Shown: positions 1 through 5,124 of the stretch, piece after piece
How positions within the stretch are numbered: the stretch's first letter is position 1
How the letters are laid out: each line of letters begins with the position of its first letter
From: Streptosporangiaceae bacterium
GTDB lineage: Bacteria; Actinomycetota; Actinomycetes; Streptosporangiales; Streptosporangiaceae
NCBI GenBank assembly: GCA_030042885.1
Contig: JASHYW010000669.1
Coordinates: forward strand, 1-5,841
Reading direction: 5' to 3'
Length of the DNA: 5,841 nucleotides
Notes under the pieces: model-generated
What the model saw: the letters and a program-made list of their open reading frames with translations, nothing else
Database searches by the model: none
Told to the model about the DNA's origin: nothing
Translations under genes and position numbers: made by a program

Positions 1-2
1 TG

Positions 3-623
3 GTCGCCGACCAGCTCAAGCCGCACGCGGCCGACGCCGTGGCCCGCATCCGCGGCCTGGGCCTGCGGCCGGTCCTGCTGACCGGCGACAATGCCCTCGT
101 CGCCCGGTCGGTCGCGGCCGGGCTCGGCATCCCAGCCGCCGATGTCTGCGCCGAGGTCCGCCCGGAGGGGAAGGTCGAAGCCGTCCAGCGCCTGCAGTCA
201 ACAGGGGAGGCGGTTGCCCTGGTCGGTGACGGGGTAAACGACGCCGCCGCGCTGGCCCACGCCGACCTGGGGATGGCCATTGGTGCCGGCACTGACGCGG
301 CCATCGGCGCCGCCGACCTGACCCTGGTCAGCGGCGACCCGCTGAGCATCGTCTCGGCCATCGAGCTGGCCCGTGCCACCAAGACCGTGATCCGCGCCAA
401 CCTCGCCTGGGCGTCCGGCTACAACCTGGTCGCGATCCCGCTCGCCGCTCTCGGTTACCTCAACCCGCTGTTCGCGGGGATCGCGATGTCGGCCAGCTCG
501 CTGATCGTCGTCGGCAACAGCCTGCGGCTGCGCCACTTCCACGCCCGGCCCCGGCCGGGCGGGCCGCGGAGGACCCGTCCGGACCAGCCGCCCCGCCCAT
601 CACTGGCGGAGGCCGTCCGATGA
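3..623 (+). CDS. copA: Copper-type P1B ATPase, C-terminal part (5' end outside window)
   Basis: This is the last ~206 codons of a heavy-metal P-type ATPase, which exports metal ions across the membrane using ATP. The reading frame is open to the left edge, so the start, the N-terminal metal-binding domain, the CPx helix and the DKTGT phosphorylation site lie outside the window. What is visible is the end of the catalytic region: TGDN at nt 81-92, the hinge motif GDGVND at nt 225-242, and GAGTD shortly after. The final two membrane helices follow. One carries Tyr-Asn (nt 420-425) and the other Met-x-x-Ser-Ser (nt 486-500) followed by N-SLRLR. In the P1B family, YN in helix 7 and MxxSS in helix 8 mark the Cu(I)-selective P1B-1 group; copper selectivity is inferred from these. 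A ~27-residue Pro/Arg-rich tail follows the last helix. The stop overlaps the next gene's ATG (ATGA), so the two are translationally coupled. Confidence 0.93.
   Translation, partial: VADQLKPHAADAVARIRGLGLRPVLLTGDNALVARSVAAGLGIPAADVCAEVRPEGKVEAVQRLQSTGEAVALVGDGVNDAAALAHADLGMAIGAGTDAAIGAADLTLVSGDPLSIVSAIELARATKTVIRANLAWASGYNLVAIPLAALGYLNPLFAGIAMSASSLIVVGNSLRLRHFHARPRPGGPRRTRPDQPPRPSLAEAVR
608..612 (+). promoter_or_regulatory. Shine-Dalgarno site for the PCuAC-like gene
   Basis: GGAGG lies 7 nt before the ATG at 620, inside the end of the ATPase coding sequence. It fixes the start of the next gene and supports translational coupling across the ATGA overlap. Confidence 0.7.
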
Positions 624-1153
624 CCGCTGTGGCCACCCCGCCCGCACCGAACCGCCCGGGCCGGGCCTGGCTACGTGACCTGCTCCGGGCCGCGGCCGGC
701 CCGGTCATCTGCGCCGTCGTGCTGACGGGGCTGCTCGCCGCCTGGGTCGCCAGCGGCGGGGCCGGGACCCTGACCCGGGTCAGGCTCCAGGTCACCCTGG
801 CCGCCGTCCCCATGCGCGCCTTCACCCCGCAGGCGGCCGTCGGCACCGCGACCACCTTCTTGACCATTAAGAACCTCAGCGGCACCCCCGACGAGCTGAT
901 CGCCGCCCGCAGCCCCATCGCCGGCCGCGTCGTCCTGACCGAGCGCAGCGGCCCCACCGCGCCCAGGACGGTCATCGCCGGTCTGGTAGTCCCCGCCCAT
1001 GGGACGCTCACCCTGAGCCCGTTCGGTGATGACGTGGTCCTCCAGGATCCGGCGCCGTTCGAGACCAGCACGGCCGTGCCGCTCACCCTGACCTTCCGGC
1101 ATGCCGGCACTGTCACCATCGACGCCCCCGTCACCGCCCCGGGCACCCCGTGA
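620..1153 (+). CDS. Membrane-anchored PCuAC-like (DUF461) protein lacking the copper ligands
   Basis: A 177-residue protein with a short cytoplasmic N-terminus, one hydrophobic helix at about residues 28-44, and an extracytoplasmic beta domain at about 55-172. The domain matches the PCuAC copper-chaperone pattern in order: FLTIKN (80-85), a DELI/SPIAGRVVL segment (91-106), VPAHGTLTLSP (124-134), then LTLTF-x-x-AGTVTIDAPV (155-171). PCuAC proteins normally bind Cu(I) periplasmically with a His/Met set (H-x-M near the end, and a His plus Met earlier). Here the usual His after the VxL strand is Thr107, the HxM site reads Asp138-Val-Val140, and no Met occurs after Met65. The fold assignment comes from pattern recognition, and copper binding by the canonical site looks impossible. 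The start is fixed by GGAGG 7 nt upstream. It overlaps both neighbours by 4 bp, placing it in one operon with the copper ATPase. It could instead be a structural or regulatory partner of the ATPase or the following lipoprotein. Confidence 0.78.
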   Translation: MTAVATPPAPNRPGRAWLRDLLRAAAGPVICAVVLTGLLAAWVASGGAGTLTRVRLQVTLAAVPMRAFTPQAAVGTATTFLTIKNLSGTPDELIAARSPIAGRVVLTERSGPTAPRTVIAGLVVPAHGTLTLSPFGDDVVLQDPAPFETSTAVPLTLTFRHAGTVTIDAPVTAPGTP

Positions 1154-1677
1154 TGGGACAGGGTGCCGCTGCAGGCATGGTCGCTGCCGCCGCTCCCCGG
1201 GGTCGGGCCCTAGTCGGGGCGCTGCTGTTGACGCTGCTTCCGGGTGCGGCGTGCGTGTGCCTGGCAGGGTGCGGGGCAGGGCGCCCGGCTGCTGCGAGCC
1301 CGGCCTATGAGGTGCGGTCCGGCTTCGTCCGCGGCCTCGGCCAGATCGTCATCGACGGCCGCGGCTTCACGCTGTATATTTACGTCCCCGATCACCAGGG
1401 CCCTTCAGTATGCACCGAGGTGTGCGCCGCACAGTGGCCCCCGCTGGTCCTGCCGCACGGGGTCGGCCGCCCACTGGCCGGTCTGGGCGTTAACCCGGCG
1501 CTACTCGGGACCACCCGCCGGGCCGACGGTTCGCTGCAGGTCACCTACAACCGGTGGCCGCTGTACCTGTGGCAGGGCGACTTCGCGCCCGGGCAGGCCA
1601 CCGGCCAGGCCGAGGCCATGGGCCTGTGGTACACCCTGTCGGTCAACGGGAGCGTCGACAGGCTCCCACTGCCCTGA
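1150..1677 (+). CDS. COG4315-type secreted-repeat lipoprotein (Lipoprotein_15 family)
   Basis: A 175-residue predicted lipoprotein. A hydrophobic stretch (about 21-40) ends in a lipobox L-A-G-C with the lipidated Cys at residue 41. Two copies of the family's repeat follow. The first is at about 66-100: IVIDGRGFTLY, then C88-x3-C92 and A-x-WPPL. The second is at about 118-165: LLGTTRRADGSLQVTYN, PLY, GD-x-APG, and GLWYTLS-x-NG. These are hallmarks of the COG4315/PF03640 'secreted repeat of unknown function'. Its biochemical role is not established; the Cys pair and aromatic residues suggest a redox or ligand-binding site (inference). The GTG at 1150 gives a 4-bp overlap with the preceding stop, while an ATG at 1153 is an equally plausible start. 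No strong ribosome site precedes either, so translation probably depends on coupling. An internal ATG at residue 10 would still leave a usable signal peptide. Context suggests a part in extracytoplasmic copper or redox handling. Confidence 0.85.
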   Translation: MMGQGAAAGMVAAAAPRGRALVGALLLTLLPGAACVCLAGCGAGRPAAASPAYEVRSGFVRGLGQIVIDGRGFTLYIYVPDHQGPSVCTEVCAAQWPPLVLPHGVGRPLAGLGVNPALLGTTRRADGSLQVTYNRWPLYLWQGDFAPGQATGQAEAMGLWYTLSVNGSVDRLPLP

Positions 1678-1690
1678 CCGGCATGATCTT

Positions 1691-1714
1691 TGTTACTCGG
1701 GATGTTACTCGGGA
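1691..1714. repeat. Perfect 12-bp tandem duplication
   Basis: TGTTACTCGGGA occurs twice back to back, 14 bp after the stop codon of the COG4315 lipoprotein gene. Both copies are identical. It may be a recent slippage duplication or a paired protein-binding site; the sequence alone does not tell. Confidence 0.9.
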
Positions 1715-1769
1715 AGGCGCCTGGTGCTAGATGGCAACGGGTGGTTAGGCTCCCACGGCCCGGGTTCCA

Positions 1770-1797
1770 GGCCCTCGGCGGTGCGGCGCTGGGGGCC
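1770..1797 (+). terminator. Weak candidate hairpin terminator of the copper operon
   Basis: GGCCCTC (1770-1776) can pair with GGGGGCC (1791-1797) around a 14-nt loop, with one G-T wobble. No T-tract follows, which is common in high-GC actinobacteria but makes the call weak. Its position, about 95 bp after the last gene of the upstream operon and before the presumed promoter, is the main support. Confidence 0.25.
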
Positions 1798-1813
1798 AGG
1801 CGGCGGGCTAGCG

Positions 1814-1819
1814 TACTAT
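1814..1819 (+). promoter_or_regulatory. Tentative -10 box for the transporter gene
   Basis: TACTAT (4 of 6 matches to TATAAT) begins the AT-richer half of the spacer, about 110 bp before the GTG at 1930. No convincing -35 box is found 17 bp upstream. A TTGTCA hexamer (1882-1887, 5 of 6 to TTGACA) also occurs but has no good -10 at normal spacing. Treat the exact site as unresolved. Confidence 0.2.
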
Positions 1820-1862
1820 TGAAGCGCGTTAGCAGCGTCCACGCGTTACGTGCCGGCGAAAC

Positions 1863-1876
1863 CAGCCGTCAGCCGT
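1863..1876. repeat. 7-bp tandem repeat CAGCCGT
   Basis: Two perfect adjacent copies of CAGCCGT lie in the presumed promoter region of the transporter gene. They could be half-sites for a regulator, or chance in a GC-rich spacer. Confidence 0.6.
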
Positions 1877-1929
1877 GCACGTTGTCATTGATACCCGCAC
1901 ACTTTCGCACTAAGTGAAAACAGGGCGCC

Positions 1930-3003
1930 GTGGACCTGGATGTGAACTATGCGACTACGCTGGTGGCCGCCGTGCTGCTCGGGGTTGGCTTCGTGCTGCA
2001 GCAGTTCGCCGCCGAGCAGGAGCCCGAGTCGCGGTTCCTCCACTTGCGCATCCTGACCGACCTGCTGCGCAAGCCCAGGTGGCTGCTCGGAGTCGGGTGC
2101 ATGGTGTCCGGTTACCTGTTCGCGGCCTGGTCGATCGGCCACCTGGAGCTCACGCTGGTCGAACCCCTGCTGACCACCTACCTCGTGTGGGCGCTCATCC
2201 TGGCCGTCCCGCTGTCAAAGCAGCCGGTCCGGGCCACCGAGGTGATCGGAGCCCTCATCTTGTGCGGCGGCGTGGCCCTGTTGTCGGTGTCCCGGTCGAT
2301 CACGCCCATCGGACTGTCGGTCGGCTCGTTCTCGCACTGGTACGCGGCGGCGATCATCGCGGGCGTCGCGTTCATCTCCGTGCACATCGGGCACCGTAGG
2401 ACAGGCCAGGTGCGCGCCACCCTCACCGGGCTGGCGGCCGGCCTGGTCTTTGGCATCCAGGACGCGCTGACCAGGCAGACGCTGGAGATCCTCCAGGGGA
2501 ACTCGTTCACCGCGCTGTTCAGCGCCTGGGCGCCCTATGCGCTGCTCGGCGCCGGCATCGTCGGCATCTGGCTGATGCAGAACGCGTTCAGCGCGGCCCC
2601 GCTGCACGCCTCGCTGCCCGCCATCGCAGCCGGCGAGCCCATCGCCGGGATCGCGCTCGGCATCGTGGTGTTCGGTGACCGGATCCAGATCACACCGGGC
2701 ATGCTGGCCATCGAGGCCGGCGGGATCGCCGCGCTGATCGTCGGGGTCGTCGCGGTCGCGCGCGCGTCGGCCTTCAGCGGGCTGCGGAAGATCACCGGCC
2801 GGGCGTCCCCGCACGGCGGACCGGGACGCCGGCCCCCGGCCGGTTCAGCCGACGGCCAGTTCCCGGCCGCATCAGCCGACGGCCAGCTCCCGGCCAAGCC
2901 GGCCGACGGGCGGTTCCCCAGCCGGCCGGCGCCGCGGAAGTTCTCCCGCCCGGCCCATCGGCGGCAGGTTCACGACTCCCCGTCCGGCGGCGAAGCCCGC
3001 TGA
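1930..3003 (+). CDS. DMT-superfamily (NIPA/EamA-like) membrane transporter with repetitive C-terminal tail
   Basis: A 357-residue inner-membrane protein with about nine hydrophobic helices, near residues 8-27, 51-68, 74-95, 102-121, 137-153, 163-180, 198-216, 225-250 and 256-275. The pattern G-x-G-F-V-L-Q-Q in helix 1, RKPRWLLG before helix 2 and LVEPLL in helix 3 are typical of the drug/metabolite transporter superfamily, notably actinobacterial NIPA/EamA-like members. A second-half AGEPIAG motif mirrors the first-half VEP, reflecting the internal duplication of the family. The substrate cannot be read from sequence; Mg2+ is known for some NIPA relatives, but that is not shown here. After about residue 285 a hydrophilic Pro/Arg-rich tail carries a nine-residue repeat. 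The GTG at 1930 has a weak AGGG about 4 nt upstream; an in-frame GTG at 1942 is an alternative. Its end overlaps convergent ctaG by 34 bp. It is separated from the copper operon by 252 bp, so a shared function is not implied. Confidence 0.85.
   Translation: MDLDVNYATTLVAAVLLGVGFVLQQFAAEQEPESRFLHLRILTDLLRKPRWLLGVGCMVSGYLFAAWSIGHLELTLVEPLLTTYLVWALILAVPLSKQPVRATEVIGALILCGGVALLSVSRSITPIGLSVGSFSHWYAAAIIAGVAFISVHIGHRRTGQVRATLTGLAAGLVFGIQDALTRQTLEILQGNSFTALFSAWAPYALLGAGIVGIWLMQNAFSAAPLHASLPAIAAGEPIAGIALGIVVFGDRIQITPGMLAIEAGGIAALIVGVVAVARASAFSGLRKITGRASPHGGPGRRPPAGSADGQFPAASADGQLPAKPADGRFPSRPAPRKFSRPAHRRQVHDSPSGGEAR
2845..2925 (+). repeat. 27-bp tandem repeat, three copies, in the transporter tail
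   Basis: Units begin at 2845, 2872 and 2899. Units 1 and 2 match at 23 of 27 bases, both opening TCAGCCGACGGCCAG; unit 3 is more diverged. They encode the nine-residue pattern (S/P)-A-D-G-(Q/R)-(F/L)-P at residues 306-332, and a fainter fourth copy may follow (P-A-P-R-K-F). The period is a multiple of three, so copy number can change without frameshift. Confidence 0.85.
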
Positions 3004-3959
3004 ACCGGGACCTGGCTCAGCATGCCAGGTCGCGGCCGTCCCCAGGACCCCCGGGATGCCCAGCCTCTGGGGTCGGCCGGGACCGAGCCGTGGCTCAGCA
3101 TCTTGTCCAGCGCCAGGCTCATGCTCCCTTCGGTGGCCACGATCCGCCTGATGGTCACGATCATCGCGGGCATGGCCCAGAAGTCCCCGCACACCCACAG
3201 CACCGCCGCGCCGATCTGCTGGGAGGCGAACGGGGGCAGGGTGACGCCGGGGATGTGGTCGTAGACGGAGTACACCGAGCCGCTGACGAAAAAGCTCAGC
3301 GTGATCGCGATGCCGATCATGATGACGTTGGTCACGAACAGCGCCGCCGCCTGAGACACCAGCGGCATCCGGCGGCGGAACGGCGGCGACGGGATGAACT
3401 GCAGCCAGAACAGCACCCCGGCGGCGAAGAAGCTGCCGTCCATCAGCCACAAGTGCACGGTCCGGTTGCTGTCGGCCAGGTCAAGCGGGCCCGGCAGGTG
3501 CCAGATGATCATCGCGGCGTTGAACAGCGCCACCGAGACCCACGGCCGCAGCACGAACCCGCCGACCGCCCGCAGCGGCCGGTACCAGAGGCCCGCCTGC
3601 ACGCCCCCAGCCACGCTGCGCCCCGACCGGCCGGGCAGCGCCTGGGAGAACGCACTGAGCAGCGGCTGCCACGGCGCGCCCGCCACGATCAGCGACGGCG
3701 CGGCGAACATGAGCAGCAGGTGCTGGACCATATGCACGAAGAAGTAGTCGTAGGACCAGTAGTCGATCGGCGACTCAACGGCGATCAGCAGCACCACTAG
3801 CCCGGCGTAGAACCACAGGGACCGCAGCCGCCGCTCGCGGGTCCGTTCTGGCCCGGACCGCCGCGCCAGGCGCCGCAGCCCGATCTCGTGCCACACGGCG
3901 ACCGCGATGGCCAGGATTCCGAACGGGTCGAACGACCAGTGCTCGGTGAGGTAGCTCAT
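2970..3959 (-). CDS. ctaG: caa3-type cytochrome c oxidase assembly protein CtaG
   Basis: A 329-residue polytopic membrane protein of the caa3_CtaG family (PF09678), needed in Bacillus-type systems for assembling the oxidase, probably at its copper centre. Visible family marks are an HE at residues 24-25, H76-M-x-x-H80 with LLLMFAAPSL after it, GAPW (94-97), W153-H154-x-P, H169 in the next helix, and a long C-terminal membrane region to about residue 285. The His residues at membrane faces are the likely metal ligands (inference). After about residue 285 a soluble tail contains a diverged repeat (MLSHGSVPA, then MLSQVPV). The ATG is well supported: AGGA lies 5 nt upstream (3965-3968) and overlaps the TAG stop of the preceding lipoprotein gene, giving a 7-bp gap and probable translational coupling. 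It is the last gene of the sco-lipoprotein-ctaG operon and runs 34 bp into the opposing transporter gene. Confidence 0.92.
   Translation of the reverse strand: MSYLTEHWSFDPFGILAIAVAVWHEIGLRRLARRSGPERTRERRLRSLWFYAGLVVLLIAVESPIDYWSYDYFFVHMVQHLLLMFAAPSLIVAGAPWQPLLSAFSQALPGRSGRSVAGGVQAGLWYRPLRAVGGFVLRPWVSVALFNAAMIIWHLPGPLDLADSNRTVHLWLMDGSFFAAGVLFWLQFIPSPPFRRRMPLVSQAAALFVTNVIMIGIAITLSFFVSGSVYSVYDHIPGVTLPPFASQQIGAAVLWVCGDFWAMPAMIVTIRRIVATEGSMSLALDKMLSHGSVPADPRGWASRGSWGRPRPGMLSQVPVQRASPPDGES
3005..3035 (+). terminator. Hairpin just after the transporter stop codon
   Basis: GACCTGGC (3009-3016) and GCCAGGTC (3024-3031) form a perfect 8-bp stem with a 7-nt loop. CCG (3005-3007) and CGG (3033-3035) extend it beyond one G-G mismatch. 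It begins 2 nt after the TGA at 3001-3003, where a terminator for the rightward transcript is expected. There is no T-tract. The same bases encode the C-terminal tail of ctaG on the other strand. Confidence 0.5.
3013..3101. repeat. Split direct repeat in the 3' end of ctaG
   Basis: TGGCTCAGCAT occurs at 3013-3023 and 3091-3101. CCGGGACC precedes each copy, immediately at 3005-3012 and after a 6-nt insertion at 3077-3084. In the ctaG frame the two copies give the similar strings MLSQ and MLSH, so this looks like an old short duplication of the CtaG tail. Confidence 0.7.
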
Positions 3960-3964
3960 AGGTG

Positions 3965-3968
3965 TCCT
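3965..3968 (-). promoter_or_regulatory. Shine-Dalgarno site for ctaG, overlapping the upstream stop
   Basis: AGGA on the minus strand sits 5 nt before the ctaG ATG and is fused with the stop codon of the propeller lipoprotein gene (TAGGA). Ribosomes finishing that gene are positioned to restart on ctaG. Confidence 0.65.
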
Positions 3969-5094
3969 AGCTCGAGGAGCCGTACTCGATGGGCACGTTG
4001 ATCACCTGGATCTTCGCCCAGGCCGTTGCGGCCAGCCGCCAGACGGTGAGCCTTGAGCCCGACACCGCCAGCGCGTCGTATCCGCCGGGCCCGGACGCTA
4101 GCGTCGCCGTTCCGGCCGGTACGCGCGGCAGCGCCCGCCAGGATCCCCCGGCCCCGGCCATGGTCTCCGCCCGCGTGCCGCCAAGCAGCACCCACAGGCT
4201 CCCGCCCGGCCCGAATCCCGACGCGGTGATGCCCCCGCCCGCCGGGACCGGAGCCGACACCGTCCAACGCGTCCCGTCCCACCACGCGGCCAGCAGGTCG
4301 TTTCCGGCGAGCAGCAACGCTACGTCACCCACGGACATCCGGGCGAGTCCGAGGACCTGCACCTGATCCCCGCCGAACCCCGCAGGCAGTGCCGGCCCCG
4401 CGGCCTGCCACGCGCCGCCGCTATCGGCGAAAATCCCGGCCACCCCCGGTCGCAGGCAGCTTCCCGCCGCCATCGGGGTGTCATTTGGGCCGAACGAGAC
4501 CGCGTTCAGCGCCGCCAGCCCGCAACTGCGGCCCGGGGCTGATGCCGCCAGCGCGCCCAGCGTGGTCAGCTGCGACCACTGGCCGGCAGTCACCGCCGCG
4601 GCGGTCTGCGCCATCTCGATGGTGCCGTCGTGCAGCAGCGCGAGGATCCGGCCCGAAGCGCCGACGGCCAGCGCGTCCGGGACGTCGGCCAGGTTGGCGT
4701 CGAGCAGCCCGGGTGCCCAGTTCTTCCCCGTGTCGCTGCTCATCGCCAGCGGAGAGAAGGTGAGTCCCTGGCTGGGCCGGAACCCGACCAGCATCGAGGT
4801 GCCACCAGCTCCGCCGGCCGCGACAAGTCCCCCGTTGTCGGCGACAGCCGGGGGAGTGACCAGCGACCAGCGGCTGGCCCCGGTCGGCCGTACGAACAGC
4901 TGCCAGAAGTTGTTCTCCGAGGCGGCCGACCCGCCCATGACCGCGATCGCCCAGGCACCCTGCGCGGTGGCCAGCGAGGTGGCCAGCGGCGCGGTCTGGA
5001 CCACGATGCTCGGGGGAGTGACAGAAGCGGCCTGTGAGCCGCAGCCGGCCACCAGGACGGCGAGCAGCCCGGCCACAACGGCACGCCGGATCAC
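3967..5094 (-). CDS. Predicted beta-propeller lipoprotein between sco and ctaG, function unknown
   Basis: A 375-residue lipoprotein. The N-terminus has two Arg, a hydrophobic stretch, and the lipobox L-V-A-G-C with the lipidated Cys at 18, so it should sit on the outer face of the membrane. The rest is rich in Gly, Ala and Ser. Tryptophans recur at 76, 126, 173, 229, 277, 319 and 359, each in a strand-like setting such as SRWSLV, GQWSQL, TRWTVS or GSWRAL. The spacing of 40-56 residues suggests about seven blades of a propeller like the sialidase/BNR or YCF48 types. I see no clean Asp-box and no catalytic set, and there are few His or Met for metal binding. C191 and C213 could form a disulfide. 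The GTG start at 5094 has AAGGA (5101-5105) 6 nt upstream. It follows sco by 30 bp and precedes ctaG by 7 bp, so a scaffolding role in oxidase or copper-centre assembly is a fair inference, not a demonstrated one. Confidence 0.85.
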   Translation of the reverse strand: MIRRAVVAGLLAVLVAGCGSQAASVTPPSIVVQTAPLATSLATAQGAWAIAVMGGSAASENNFWQLFVRPTGASRWSLVTPPAVADNGGLVAAGGAGGTSMLVGFRPSQGLTFSPLAMSSDTGKNWAPGLLDANLADVPDALAVGASGRILALLHDGTIEMAQTAAAVTAGQWSQLTTLGALAASAPGRSCGLAALNAVSFGPNDTPMAAGSCLRPGVAGIFADSGGAWQAAGPALPAGFGGDQVQVLGLARMSVGDVALLLAGNDLLAAWWDGTRWTVSAPVPAGGGITASGFGPGGSLWVLLGGTRAETMAGAGGSWRALPRVPAGTATLASGPGGYDALAVSGSRLTVWRLAATAWAKIQVINVPIEYGSSS

Positions 5095-5100
5095 GAGCGG

Positions 5101-5105
5101 TCCTT
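5101..5105 (-). promoter_or_regulatory. Shine-Dalgarno site for the propeller lipoprotein gene
   Basis: AAGGA on the minus strand lies 6 nt before the GTG at 5092-5094. It decides the GTG start, which also gives a normal lipoprotein signal peptide. Confidence 0.65.
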
Positions 5106-5124
5106 CATGAGCTGCCTGTCACCC

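Larger units (their letters stand above)
1678..1929. other. Intergenic spacer with short tandem repeats; likely holds a promoter
   Basis: No gene is credible in these 252 bases. The left part is GC-rich and contains a 12-bp tandem duplication (1691-1714) and an imperfect GGCCCTC/GGGGGCC hairpin (1770-1797) that could end the upstream operon. The right part (about 1810-1920) is clearly less GC-rich than the coding regions, as expected for a promoter of the downstream transporter. It carries a spaced direct repeat CGCGTTA (1825-1831 and 1842-1848), a tandem CAGCCGT pair (1863-1876), and a CACTT/AAGTG inverted repeat (1900-1904 and 1912-1916) close to the start codon. Confidence 0.6.

Noticed and set aside
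460..1146. Long minus-strand open frame across the ATPase end and PCuAC-like gene
   Set aside because: It has low-complexity Arg/Ser/Ala content with no recognisable domain, and lies opposite two well-supported genes. It is the expected artefact of high-GC codon use.
1244..1917. Plus-strand frames overlapping the COG4315 gene and running into the spacer
   Set aside because: They are Arg-rich, lack domains, and are out of frame with a gene that matches a known family throughout.
1678..1929. Possible small RNA, tRNA, attachment site or CRISPR in the spacer
   Set aside because: There is no cloverleaf, no regularly spaced repeat array and no integrase nearby. The repeats are only 7-12 bp and differ in sequence.
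2215..2814. Minus-strand open frame inside the transporter gene
   Set aside because: The translation is an Asp/Arg/Gly-rich string typical of antisense frames in GC-rich DNA, while the opposite strand encodes clear membrane helices.
3090..3800. Plus-strand open frame opposite ctaG
   Set aside because: The His/Arg/Gln-rich translation is not protein-like. CtaG motifs on the other strand account for the region.
5091..5108. Five-codon leader frame (MKDRS) just before the propeller lipoprotein on the minus strand
   Set aside because: Its ATG lacks a good ribosome site, and its AAGGA is better explained as the ribosome site of the GTG start. Such a short frame is expected by chance.
4478..5110. 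Plus-strand open frame of 210 codons opposite the propeller lipoprotein
   Set aside because: It shows no domain or ribosome site. The minus-strand frame has a lipobox, ribosome site and regular Trp repeats.
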